A stretch of 64,000 bases of DNA from assembly GCA_036345935.2 (NCBI GenBank), contig JADWOT020000001.1, forward strand, positions 19,189,930 through 19,253,929, read 5' to 3'. This DNA is from Taenia hydatigena. Taxonomy: Eukaryota > Platyhelminthes > Cestoda > Cyclophyllidea > Taeniidae. Under the pieces are notes generated by a model, which searched no databases, was not told where the DNA came from, and saw nothing but the letters and a program-made list of their open reading frames with translations. Each line of letters starts with the position of its first letter. Within the stretch, counting starts at the first letter, position 1. Shown here one piece after another: positions 37,378 to 48,589 of the stretch. Both the position numbers and the translations under genes were made by a program.

Positions 37378-37399
37378 CCAAGGTGGGAATGTTGCAGAT

Positions 37400-38740
37400 T
37401 TTCAATGCCAACAAAATGCGCAGCGATTATACGGCAGACGATGCTATCTGTAGGAAAGGAATGTCACAAACAGTACATACTGCCTGTGTTTCATAAAGCT
37501 CCGAAGCATTTATTTGCTCCTCAATCACTTCACTTAACCACACATCGATGAGTGCTCGATTGTCTGTTATAGAGAGAATCCACAGTGTTTGCTACTCATC
37601 CATAATTTCGGTGTTCCACAGGAACTACTCCCAACTTCATCCTTTTTTAAATAGGGTCTGAGAAATACGCCTTCACGGCACAGAATATTCGGGGCAAGAG
37701 GCAGCACTCATGTCATTTCTGTAGCTATTTTTCTTTTGCCGTAATGCCTGTATCACAATGCGAGCTCATAATATTTTTTGGACTCTTCTGCTTTGCTAAT
37801 ATTTGGCACAACTAGTTCCTTTAGCTAAATACACAAGTCACAATTGAGTTTCTTGCTAACTGGAACCCATTTTGTTAGAACTGATAGCTCATTGAGGCGA
37901 AGCTTCCAAACATATTTATTTTATTGTTGCGCTACATAACAAGTAGGATAAGCATAAATCTGACTTCCCAAGACTAATTTTGCACTCTAAACTTGATAGA
38001 GTAAATGAACACAAGCATTTGACCCTCCAATCAATACCCTTGGATATTCTATCATCTCCAACTTAAACGTTTAGCTGAATTGGGGACGCCATTAAAACGC
38101 AAGTAGCGGAGGTGCAGTGGTTGCGAAACTGTCACCAGCGAATCAGTACACTCCTTGATCGACCAAAATCTGCCATATATGCGGAGCAACATGCTTTTGC
38201 ATTTCAATTTAATTCATGTTACTCAATAAGAAAATCTGAATAAATAGCTGTAGTTGGTGACAATGAAAGACAGTGTCATCACTTTAAGGCAGTGATCGGC
38301 GACTTCGCAGCTAAGTGTTAAGCCATCTTTCACTGGTTGGCTAGCCTACTTTAGTTCTGCGCACTCTCCTTCATGTCAGAACTACGAATTGCTTGCGCAT
38401 GCTGAAGTAAATAGTCATTCTCACTGCGATGCAGGCATGCATCTTTGTAGCGCAGACAAGTGGATGAAGGAAAAGCTGTAAGTATTGCGGTGGTCATTGC
38501 TGGTGTTAAGAATGATTTTTGAGTGAACTAAGCTTCTGCTACTTGTGCGAGCAAAGTCGAATGCAATTGTTTATCATCCGTGCACGCAGACTAGAGTGAT
38601 TGTCACGATCATGCTCCACTGATTTTGTATCCACTGCTGTGAAGTTGAGCACGTGACTACCGACACAGTGTGATTAAATAAAACCGTAATGTGACGTTCG
38701 AGAAAGTCACAAAAACTTACAAGGTAACGAAATTTATCCC
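37400..38740. other. Region without a supported gene
   Basis: No open frame above 60 codons and no recognised repeat. Confidence 0.4.
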
Positions 38741-39827
38741 TTTTACGTGCAAACCATGCTGCACTGCACTGAATTCACTTTAACTTCATCATTGCCTTTT
38801 CCAGTGCACCAACGTGATCCATGCAAAAATTGTAAATTTATACCGCTTTTGACATTTAAAAATATTAAAAGCACAAATCACAAGTTGCCTAATTTCACCA
38901 GTTTGTCGCTTTTGCGGTTCAAAAGTTCTTTGGCGAATCTCAAGTGCAATACAGCTGATTATCTAAAGCTCAGATAAAGCCTTTCCTTCTTTCCACTCAC
39001 CTCATTGTGGCGCATATGGACTTATTTAAACCAGTTTCAACAGCCTCTCTTAACCTCATATACATTCGCAAGTGCAAAATACAACACAGGACACCCTACC
39101 AGACTTGGTAAAATCACAAAGCGAATAGGGACAGGGCAAACAATATTGTGTGAAATCATTGGGCGCGATTCCTTCTCTCTTGCACCGTCGTGCCGCTCGT
39201 CAACCCCATGCCTCTGAGTAGGACGGGGTAGGAGGGCGCCATCTGTCTGCATCCTGCGCAATCAAAAGCTGAACACTAATTTGCCTCTCATGTGCGTGGT
39301 CTACAATGTCGTGGAGAGGGCTGACAGCGACGAAGGCAGTGAGAGTGGGAGAGAAGGCATCTATTTACAGCCTTATGCACGGGGTCAAAACTCGGAGTGG
39401 TGCATTGGCGAACGTGCTGAGGCAGGGTCACATTCTGCTGCATTTTATGAGCCGTATTGAATGCCACCTTGATTAAAACACCTCTGCTCTATTCTTCCTT
39501 GCCAAAGTGGCGTCACACGATGGCCAACGACTTGGTGTGGCTTAGCTTGCCTTTATATAGCATGGAAAAGCCTGAAGTAGCAAATCTTAGCTTAGATTTT
39601 TGAGCCCGATGTGTGATGTCCAGTTGGGCGACCGTTACAGTGCTAGCTAATAGTGAGCCAGTGCCCTCTACTTCACACACTTTTCCTCTATGCCTTCCTT
39701 CACTGACATCTTATTTACTTACCTACCTTCTTTATGTTTTACTCCACATCATCTGTGACGCCAGCAATAATTGTTTGCAACCGTTCCAGAGTAGAAACAT
39801 TTCTATACCCATGGCAAAATCTATGCC

Positions 39828-40210
39828 GCTGTTGTCACGAATGAGCTCTGGCCCATGGCGCTTCCATTTGTATGAGTACGTTCATGCATACGAACTGCAG
39901 CACCCTTAGCCTCACCTGCCCAACCCCAAAGGAGGACGAAAGAATAGAGACGTAAGTGGAGCATGACATTTATGCTTATTTTTCACATACCGACTACGAG
40001 CTGCCAACTTAACGACGAGGATACAAAGACGAGGCAACTAGGTGGTCCAACCCATCACCAACACTTGGTGCTCTCCTTGTTTAGCCCGCAGCATCTGCGG
40101 TCGCCAATTCTTCTTCTTCTTCATCTTCGTCCTCCTCCTTCCCTATGGTAAAAGTGCATTCCGTAGGGTTCGGGGCACAGGGGCAGGGACAATGTGCTCC
40201 CTGTCGCGCG
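39828..40210 (+). repeat. Repeat block B, first copy
   Basis: Matches 54789-55110 in the same orientation. Shared words include GTTGTCAC(G/A)AATGAGCT, GAACTGCAGCA/CACTGCAGCA, GACGAAAGAA and ATCTGC(A/G)GTCGCC, then AAAAGT(G/C)CATTC. It contains a TTC/TCC microsatellite at 40108-40140. Confidence 0.55.
40108..40140. repeat. TTC/TCC microsatellite
   Basis: TTCTTCTTCTTCTTC followed by imperfect TCC units. Confidence 0.6.
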
Positions 40211-40544
40211 CACTCGTGCCTAGTGGTATTAGAATAAAACACTGACCCAAAAGCAAAAACGTCCAACTCCTGCCATCGGTACGACCTCAAGGCTACGATA
40301 ATGACACAAAACAATTAAACCTTGATCAATCGAAGATCGACTGACGCATCGCAAGCACAATTTAATATGACATGAACGCTTAGTGCCACCATGGACGGAA
40401 GCAAGTACGGCATTCGATCATGGATCCGATTTCACGCCCACGTTTCTCTTCGCCATCATTGCCCACCATTCCACAGACTCATTGAATATTACTTCGCCAC
40501 TACAGTAAATTGATGGAATCTGAAAAAGAGAAAAAAAGCAAACA

Positions 40545-40877
40545 TTGGAAAAGCCGGTGTGTGAATATCCAATACGCTGCAGAACTAGCACCCACAAACA
40601 CCAGTCGCCAACGATTTCAAAGACCTCAAAGTCTCTAAGTGCGTCTCATTGTTTTCTCATGGATCCGTTGCTACGTCCATATTGCTCCTTGACATTATTG
40701 CCAAAGTCAACAACAATGAGCATTGTTTTCGACGACGACGATGGCAACGTTGATAAACGTCTCATAGCCAGCGTGACAAATCGTGGTGGTTACGGCGGCG
40801 AAGCAGCCAATGCTGGTCAGAGGCTGGCTATTACAGCACAGAAATACTGCACTGACAAGTTTCGCGCACAAAGTTGA
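40545..40877 (+). CDS. Low-confidence ORF with an acidic stretch
   Basis: A 110-codon plus frame between blocks B and A3. The C-terminal half is protein-like (FDDDDGNVDKRLIASV, then GGEAANAGQRLAITAQ). The N-terminal half looks random. No domain and no conserved copy seen. Confidence 0.2.
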   Translation: MEKPVCEYPIRCRTSTHKHQSPTISKTSKSLSASHCFLMDPLLRPYCSLTLLPKSTTMSIVFDDDDGNVDKRLIASVTNRGGYGGEAANAGQRLAITAQKYCTDKFRAQS

Positions 40878-41289
40878 CACCTAATGCTACTCACTCATGT
40901 CTCCATACCTATCACAATACAATGCTCCGGTGGAAACGAAATTCCCTTTTGCCATAGCTTAAGCCGGCAAACCTTTCGGTAGGTCCCTTTGTTCAGCTTT
41001 CCTCCTAATCAATGAGACATCATTCACCACAACAACAGTCTCTCTTAATTCAAATAACCCTCCACATACCTACCTACCAAACATTCCGCCACGACAACAG
41101 CCTTTATACCCTTTTACCCCATTGTTCAGCATGGCGATATTTTGCATTACTGTTCTTAATTAACTACTTGTTTTGACTAATTAGGGCACGAAGTTTGCTT
41201 GAGGTTGCGAATGAATGACTGACTCATGTGCCCTTCCGCGTGATATGCAAGGGGAAGATGAGATAAGGAATGGGAAATTATGAGGTCGA

Positions 41290-42235
41290 GGGCATTACTT
41301 AAGTGTTTGGTTCTTTTCAGACGAAATAATAAGAAGGCGAGGCTTGAGGGACTGGTAGGCGGTGGTGGTGTCGGTGACGAGGATGTATTGATATATTTGC
41401 TTGCTGGAACAGAGAATGAGAGGTAGTGATATATGCATACACGTACACACGCATGTATGAGGCAAAACAGTGCCAGTGGTAATTTTTAGAGGGAAAATGG
41501 GTAATTGGTGTTGTGTGTCATATATGCGTAACAGTGAGGCAAAACGCAAAAATTGAGAGGGAAAGACATCATAATAAGGAAGAGTGATGACCCATATCTA
41601 TGATCTTGATATTTGTATGACAATTTAACTTCAGTAGAGATAAGTATAAGAAAAGTGGAAAAAATGAATGAACGCAGGAGTGAATAAAGGAGGAAAGGGC
41701 TTCTACTAATAGGGCGGTGATGGTGGTTGGATGGAAGAGGTGGTAGGTGGTGAGGTGAACAAAAGTTGCACTCAGTAGGTGCATGCGGATGAGTGGATGG
41801 GTAAGTGGAATGGCAAAGGGATAGGAAACCCAATACAACCGCTGACACCCAGAGGCAGGCATAATGAGGAAGGAAGAAAGGAAGAAATTAAGAAACAAGA
41901 ATAAAATTTTGTGCAAGGGATGTGTAAAATAAGGGGCGGTTGTAAATAAAGGCAAATGGAAAGAAATGGTAAAAGCGTAGGTGGTAGAGCTTGCCTGGGC
42001 AAGGGAGATGAGTGGGTAAAGCAGCTGGGATTCCTGCCACTCCTCGTTGCTTGGAAGAACCAAAACCAGCTGAATGAACGGCACTTTATCAGCAGCAAAA
42101 TTTCAAATTTTACAGATAATTACGAAAGCAAAACAGCGGCTGCTTTCCAACATGGGTCTTATGGATGGCTTTGGTTCAAAATGAAATATTTTGACGACGT
42201 GTGAAATATGAGACAGCTTCACGAAGTCAAACGGT
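41290..42235 (+). repeat. Repeat family A, copy A3
   Basis: The purine-rich part around 41640-41830 and the end around 42060-42230 match A1 around 6300-6500 and 6770-6950. The end shares TTCAAAA(T/C)GAAATATTT and ATATGAG(A/G)CA. It lies between blocks B and C, which are nearly adjacent in their other copy. Confidence 0.65.
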
Positions 42236-42239
42236 ATTA

Positions 42240-42890
42240 TGAAATGAGGCAAACCAACCAGTTTAATGTGTACTATCTAAAGTTTATTGAGAGGAAACCA
42301 TCCAACCGAGGTTGTGATTCTGCTAAAACGCGTCTCCTTCGCTCCATCAGAATTGTGATTATTTGTGCCACAGGGGCAATGGGTTTTGTGTTGAACGCAA
42401 CCAATACGTGGAAACATCTTGTGGAAGAGATGGCAGCCGCGATTAGGTAGCGATCCGCTCCACGGGAAATTAGGGATTGCACAAGTCTTGAAGTCTAAGA
42501 ATGGCAGTGAGTTGGAAATTTGACTCAAATCAAAATAGTACCTAAATAATTCGAATGTGGAGCCGCTGCTGATTTGTATGACAAGATAGATGTGGTTTTC
42601 AATTGGAGCTTCCTAGTATAATCCGTGTTCAAAGTTTTGGTGGGGAAGGAACCAAAATACAGGGAGTGGGCACTAGGATTACAGATTAAAACGATCTCCA
42701 GTCTCAGTTTTGAACAACAGCCTCGTTCGTTTGATGAATGCTCGTTAGGCTTTGGTAAGGCTTACCTTGCCTGCACTTCTGAATTACTTCGGAACAGCAT
42801 AAATCATTCAAGGGAAGTAGTCTCAATGTACGGGTTCACTAATCTTCCAAACTTGAAATGCTTTTGCCTCTTTTACTAGATTTTAATTTC
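42240..42890 (+). CDS. Two candidate ORFs after copy A3
   Basis: Plus frames 42208-42450 and 42625-42879 both have protein-like composition. The first has a hydrophobic stretch (IRIVIICATGAMGFVL); the second is mixed (FEQQPRSFDECSLGFGKAYL). A minus frame at 42273-42482 overlaps the first and is equally plausible. No domain recognised and no splice model built. Confidence 0.2.
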
Positions 42891-43113
42891 CAATGCGCTA
42901 GTTACATGTCCTCTCATCAGCAGACTGTCAATTGTCTTTAAATGTTCCAAATAGGCGGTGCTTTAAGTCTCTTGTACACACCTACGACTATTCCCAGTAA
43001 TAAACACACACTATTTGCTAAATTCGGTGCCAGTGTCTTTCTTTAACATTGGTATTAGCGATAAATGGACTGGTCCTTTGCATTTGTACAAGCCGTAGAT
43101 TCTTGTTAGGAGA

Positions 43114-43470
43114 TCAAGTTATGACAACTCTGATCAATGTGAGTTTAACGTTGGGGAGATCTTGACAGAAGCTGCATCTGTTCCACAAAAGCATTAGTAT
43201 GTTGCCTTTAAAAGAAGTGCGTGCTACTATGGGTCCATGAAAGTGGGTTAACCAAGGAGGCAGATGTGTCATACTGTCTCCAACCTCTAAATTTTGCTTT
43301 TTACTGAAACCATTTACAAGCATTTGCGCTTCCTTGCATTTTGCTCGCGCAGTTTTTTATTGCTATACAGAAAGGCTGCCCCTTTTCCTTGTTTCTTTAG
43401 CAATAGGTGTCCCCCACGCAAACACTCATAAGTTGTTCACCCAGTTCGCTTTGTTATAAAAAGAATCTGC
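43114..43470 (-). mobile_element. Decayed Ty3/gypsy-like integrase C-terminus
   Basis: Minus strand. At about 43460-43400 the readable frame gives FYNKANW, then after a stop FAWGTPIAKET. This resembles the AYN...TG...FGR.P..P segment near the end of gypsy integrases. About 57 codons on, the frame 43323-43114 reads AQMLVNGFSKKQ, then LEVGDSMTHLPPWLTHFHGP. This fits the VGD..WLHLP...KFH.PW segment that follows. The order and rough spacing fit. No reverse transcriptase, RNase H or integrase core is visible nearby, so this is a short broken tail. Inferred from remembered family patterns only. Confidence 0.45.
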
Positions 43471-43749
43471 CCGTTGCGCTCGCATCGCATGAGTCCTTCT
43501 GCTTCCTGAGTGAATTTGTGATTAAGTATAAATAAGTCTGTGAGTATCGAGCAGTAGATTACGGCTTAAGGTGGAAGATTTTGCCCTTATCCGACCCTAA
43601 ATTTTTGTGTCTGATGGTATGTGTCGCATACATGCACCTACTTACTCAATTAAATCAAACTAGTGCACTTACAGTATGACCCTTTTTGGCCAGTCAAGGG
43701 TGATGCATGTTTCCTGCACCACTAAACGCCGCTGACAAGCTTGTGTAAA

Positions 43750-44060
43750 ATTTCTAAGTCCTCCATTCGACGTCAACCTTACTGCCTCTCCATAACTTGG
43801 GCTCAGATCAAAGTTTCATTTATTCGACTGGTTTATGCCTTTCATTGTTATTCACTGCAAACCCTCTTTTGAGCACTAGTAGCAGTCCTCCTTTGAGCTG
43901 GAACGACTGAATCAAAGGAGAGTAATTTCATGGCAATCACCACATCAGCGAGGCTGTGAGCTGTATTGGTTTGATGTAAACTGCTTTTCTCAGATGGCAA
44001 CGCCTTTTCCACCACTTTGCTTAATCACTAGCCCAAGTCGACAACGGCTATGTGGCTTAT
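43750..44060 (+). repeat. Repeat block C, first copy
   Basis: Matches 55428-55767 in the same orientation. Shared words include CGACGTCAACCTT/CAACGTCAACCTT, ATCACATCAGCGAGGCTGTG and CCCAAGTCGAC. The copies differ by substitutions and small indels. Confidence 0.7.
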
Positions 44061-44069
44061 CTTATTTGA

Positions 44070-45300
44070 AGGCTTTACAAAGTGGAATGTATGATTTGTC
44101 GGGATTCGGTATCTTGAGAGTAATTGCTCCGAACGAAAATTGACACTTTTGTAAATAGAAGGGCCAGAGAGTGAAATCGGTTTCGCAAACAGTTTGATTT
44201 GGACTGCATAGAGTTCAGTTAGACCTTGGATGTCCTAACTAAGCTGATAGGTCTGGAGTCCACGTAAATCCGGTCAAAGTGTCCTGATAGCAGTTCTGCT
44301 TCGTTGGCAGCATTCATCGTCATTGCTAGAAAGTAGGCAACAAATGCGTTGATCATTCAATTCGCTCCTGTTTATTTCTAAATTTGGCACGAAAATACTT
44401 TGGATAGCATTATGAGAAAAGGGATTTTAAGCACTTTTCTATCGAGACAAAACAGAAAGAGTAGCTTTCAATGACTTCTATGAAAATTTTGATTGGTTTC
44501 CAATAAAACAGCATTCTCACACCTGCCTTTTTGCGTCTTCACTGCATCCATAAGCTTCTCTTTTAAGAAAAGTAAAGGTGAATACTTGATTATTATGCGA
44601 CGTCTCGCTCAACGATCGTAGTGAGCAAAAAACAGTTCCCAACAAAGCCGGAAGATGTAAATGGAATAAGCACGACACCTAAAATTTGCAAGGAATAGTG
44701 TCAGTTGGTCAGAAAAGGTTTTATTTCCGATCGTGCCACTGACTGACTGTTTTGACTTGAGCAATGGCTAGTTTGATTATTCTGAGAATCAGATGAGCAA
44801 TTTGCCTCTTTATTAGGGTTACCTGAAAATATATCAATTTGGCAGAGAATGTGGAAAGAAAAACGAGGGGCCGACGCATTTCCTTTGATGAGTAAAGTGG
44901 TTGACGACGAGAAATCATGCCCTAGGAAATTATCTGAATTTCAACTAGCGTTCTCAACTAACAGAAATGTAACAAGGACTATATCCAAAGACTAAAATAA
45001 AATTTTTAAAGGTCTGCATGTTGCAACAATTTGCTTGCACGAAGTCTCGCTGCTTACAGTGCTTACTCTAATTGGCATGGCAACTAACGAATCGAATGGA
45101 AAGCTGAGCAGCGAAAAGAAGTGGATACCTTGTAAGGATTCCATTAAGTTTCATAAAAGAAAGTCATTGTGAGCAAATTTGTGGCCAAATGCATAAGGTC
45201 GACTACTTCTCTGTATTTTACCCACATGTACTGTTGAGGACAGATCCAGGAGGGTCACATGCTCACTCATTAAGTTTACCACAAGCTCTTTTACGAGATT
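44070..45300. other. Region without a supported gene
   Basis: One minus frame (44721-44918) of unclear meaning. A 24-nt stretch at 45087-45110 recurs exactly at 48561-48584. Confidence 0.35.
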
Positions 45301-45329
45301 TCGAGCGATTCGCCATTTTCCTCCTTAAG

Positions 45330-46097
45330 ATGGCTTTCTACAGATGCACAGTGTGCTCCACTTTTTTCGCAGACGTCTACTCAGGCCTCAAACACTTAAT
45401 TCGCGAACACCGTAGTAGGCGCCTTTCATTTGTGAATGTATTATGAGCATGCATTTCTGTGCATATGCACATGTACACAAGAAAGCGCTGAATTTGTGCA
45501 TAAGTACTTGTGTTTACGCCTGTTGATTCCGCATCTAACTATGAATAAATTACTTGCAGTAAGTGAAACAACTCTTGTCTGACCCAAATTATAATTGAAT
45601 GCTCAATAGGCAAACAGAGTGGGCGAATGGCATCACAGTCTTAGCACCTTATTTCACGTGTGCTTGTCGCGTTACATATCCTACGGAAGGCTCCTATTGC
45701 ATCAGAAACGTAAGGGAAATTACCAAACCTCCCCATTATTTTTGCTACATGCCTTCTCATTTGCCAAAAACCTTCTTTTCAATCTTAGCTTTGAGTCACA
45801 GCCTATGCCCTGCGTGCCTCACCCCATTCGCAAACTTCCGTTTGCTTCTTAGTCATTCATCGAAATGCATAGTTGTGAGCGAGCGCCTGTTAACCCTTGA
45901 TTGAAATCCCCCCTGTGCGCTGCATCTCAGTCGTGGCTTTGGCCTTCCACATGACCTCCTCCTATTCTTGTGTTTTATTTTGCATTGCTGCAGCTCGAAG
46001 AATGGCGAATTCGGAAATGCGCTTTTACTGCATAGAATGCTTTGCAGGACACCCGACGTTGAAGGTTTCTTAGATCGTATTAGTTCACGTCATGCCC
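45330..46097 (+). CDS. C2H2-type zinc-finger gene or pseudogene, four candidate exons
   Basis: Exon 1 begins ATG at 45330 after TTTTCCTCCTTAAG and encodes a finger C-x2-C-x12-H-x4-H (YRCTVCSTFF...HLIREH). Exon 2 (about 45646-45709, ends AAAC|GTAAGG) has HVC then LSRYISYGRLLLH, with the aromatic, Leu and His of a C2H2 finger exactly spaced but the first Cys replaced by Phe. Exon 3 (45788-45874, after TTTTCAATCTTAG, ends AGTT|GTGAGC) has CPAC then LTPFANFRLLLSH and SSKC, i.e. C-x2-C-x12-H-x3-C. Exons 2 and 3 join in frame in phase 1. Exon 4 (from 45994 or 46001 to 46097, ends GCCC|GTAAGT) has YCIEC in one frame and ISSRHAR in another. The exon 1/2 joint does not fit. C2H2 fingers bind DNA or RNA. 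The lost Cys and phase problems suggest decay, or a transposon-borne finger gene. Confidence 0.5.
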
Positions 46098-46779
46098 GTA
46101 AGTATTTCTTCGACATTCAGACTTATACTGCAATAAGTACTTGTTGCAACGCTTTGGTTTTGCTGTTTTGCAGGCATTTGGCACAATGTATTTGGTGGAA
46201 CGCAAACACTCGCAATTTTGTAGCGAAATCGGCGAGTATTAGCAATATCTACGTCAATTTATTACCTTTTTACATAAAAATGATTCCCAGTAAGGTTAAA
46301 GCACTCAGTGCATAGGTCTTAAACATACACATCGCAAAGAATTTTTTGGAGAAGGTCTGACCATGTAAAATTAATTGGGCGTTGCTAGATAGATACGAAA
46401 AGGCGAACATCGTATTGCATTGCGTTACGTCCTACAGCATCGGTGTTGTAGATAGTTTAGACGATGCCACAGTAATGCCACTTTACCGACAATCGAGCGT
46501 GTATCTGTAAACCAATAGGTATTTTAATGAAATATGCACACGTGCTTTTAAATACGATAACCAAAATCTATTTGCTTGTTTTTAGAGTTCTCCAATGAGA
46601 TGTCTCAGCTTACCACCTACAGATGTAGACTTGGCTATGTGCTCTGCGAGTAGGTACGTGCTTATTGTTTGGCAGGAATATTGCAACTACTACTTCCTTT
46701 GTTTTTATCCTGATCGCTGCTACACGCAAGGGTGGGTTTCTATCAAAGCGTTAGAAAATTGAGTCATAAATACGAAATT

Positions 46780-47028
46780 TTACAACGCATTTGAGTGGAT
46801 GCAACGTGGGTAGAAGCGGCAGAGTTGCATAAATAGCGTGTTGCTGCCAATTTTGAGGTCGCACAATGCAGCATGACACAAGTCACCACTATGCACTGCC
46901 AGGTAGGTGCAATTTAGTCCCTCACAATTGGTATGGCACCTGCCACGCCAATCAACGCTGATCACCAATGGAACTGCAGCAGAGAACAAAGACGCAATAA
47001 GTGAAGATAAAATAGAGACACTGGACAT
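46780..47028 (-). CDS. Predicted secreted cysteine-rich peptide, 82 codons
   Basis: An intact single-exon ORF starting at the ATG at 47028 and ending TAA at 46780. It opens with MSSVSILSSLIASLFSAAVP, a good signal peptide with a hydrophobic core and small residues before the likely cut near SVDW. The mature part has seven cysteines (CHTNC, NC, DLC, ALC, QLC, PRC) and few repeats. The pattern is typical of small secreted or venom-like/effector peptides, but it matches no family I know. An odd number of Cys leaves one unpaired or suggests dimerisation or a missing exon. An in-frame extension to 47052 lacks an ATG. No clear TATA or polyA signal found. It could be chance, but the signal peptide plus Cys content make that less likely. 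Confidence 0.4.
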   Translation of the reverse strand: MSSVSILSSLIASLFSAAVPLVISVDWRGRCHTNCEGLNCTYLAVHSGDLCHAALCDLKIGSNTLFMQLCRFYPRCIHSNAL

Positions 47029-47679
47029 TATTGCTGCATGCGTTTGGGGCACCCACTGAATGCGTCAAACGGAAGACAGTAAAATGAATGGGTTCAGCCA
47101 AGACGATAAGGTGGTTGGAGTCGCTGAAGCAGATAAGGCGAACTCTACATTTATCTGCCTTGCGCACTAAACTAAACAAAAGCTGTGCTAGAATTGTAAA
47201 ACTGGCATGATCGTGACCAAGCGTTTGTGAGAGTAGCCTATTTTACTGGTTCCAGAACACAGATATGGGCAGTTTATATAATAAGTGCGAGCAAAATTTC
47301 GTAAGTGACTCGTTCTTCCTTTCCAAGTTAGTTGACAATTGTAGTTCTGGCTGGATTAAAATCGTTACTTGTCACTCAATTAGTAGCTAACGTTCATTTT
47401 TTTAGTATGGATAGTCCTTAAATTGACAACTCTGCTAAGGACCTTACCGAAACGAAGATAATATGAAACGGACACCATCACCCATGATTGAGAATTTCTT
47501 ATTCCTCGCCACCTACACACGCACACACTTTCGACAGCTATACTGACTTTTGGTGAGCACGGATCAGTCGCCTCAATTTAAAACTTACTGCTAAATACTA
47601 GACGAGCAATTTTTACTCGACACAAATAATGGTCGCTTTATAAGGCTCAAAGATAAAGATGGTGATCTTGATCTTGGCT

Positions 47680-48560
47680 TGTAACGACTATTACCTATTT
47701 CAAAAATATATTTAAACATTGAAGAATTCCTTACACGACTGGTCGGATCGCATAATCAGCGCTTCCGCATTCCTTCCCAGATCGGCCGTAAACAATTTAT
47801 GGAAGGGCTGCATGAGTTGCCAAAACAGAGTTGCTACATATTTTGCCAGCTTTGGCATTAAAATTCGTAAAAGATGAAGTACTACGTTAGCAAGACTAAG
47901 TCCACTAAAATTTGAGTTGGTTTTGTCTTTAGAAAGGAAATGCTTATGCATAAACTGGAAAGGGGTTAACTCTGTACTGACTGATCCGATGTCAGCATTT
48001 CACCAAAGATGTGTTTACTAATGATCTTAAAAGTGCAATCGTGCTTAGTCAACCGCATTCAGTTTTGATGGTAAATCTTTAGGACTATAAAATAAAAACC
48101 ACATTATGCCATACTTAATCAGCGCCACCGACTTGCATTATGAAGAAGGACACTGGTTCTCACATCAAAATTGCGATGACTCATAACCCACTTCGCGTAC
48201 CACACAAATGAAAATGCCTTCCTTTCATGGGTATTCTCCATTAGTGAGCCTGTCACCGATAGCAGAAGTAAAAACAAAAGAAGTGCATGGAAACCATTAA
48301 GCTGTAAATAAACAGGGGCAAAACTTTAAGGCGTTGCATATGTAATGATCCCTTGACCCCACCTGCTTGATCTAAAGTATGCCAAAATGAATCTCACTCC
48401 AATGCTAAATTTTATCTGACTGGTGTGTGCTTGCCTTTTAACCCCTTGAATGTCATCGTTTATAGAATTACATTTAAATGTACCATAATATCAGCATATA
48501 AATCAAGCACTTGTTACCTAAATGTCCTTTAAAGGGTCATGGGACAACTGATTTTAGCAG
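47680..48560 (+). repeat. Repeat family E, copy E3
   Basis: Collinear with E2 (28000-29008) from the TATTACCTATTT word to ATTTTAGCAGA. It begins inside E2 at about 28160, so its left end is truncated. The right end is followed at once by a 24-nt stretch identical to 45087-45110. Confidence 0.8.
47712..47951 (-). CDS. 79-codon ORF of repeat E3, same frame as in E2
   Basis: Same length and frame as 28185-28424. Starts HKHFLSKDKTN, has SLANVVLHLL, FWQLMQPFHKLFTADL, and ends RSDQSCKEFFN. Substitutions are spread along the length without frameshift. Function unknown. Confidence 0.35.
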   Translation of the reverse strand: MHKHFLSKDKTNSNFSGLSLANVVLHLLRILMPKLAKYVATLFWQLMQPFHKLFTADLGRNAEALIMRSDQSCKEFFNV

Positions 48561-48589
48561 ACGAATCGAATGGAAAGCTGAGCAAAGGT

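Noticed and set aside
41486..42098. Overlapping minus frames of 108-171 codons
   Set aside because: Opposite the purine-rich part of repeat A3; not conserved in sequence with the equivalent frames of A1 or A4.
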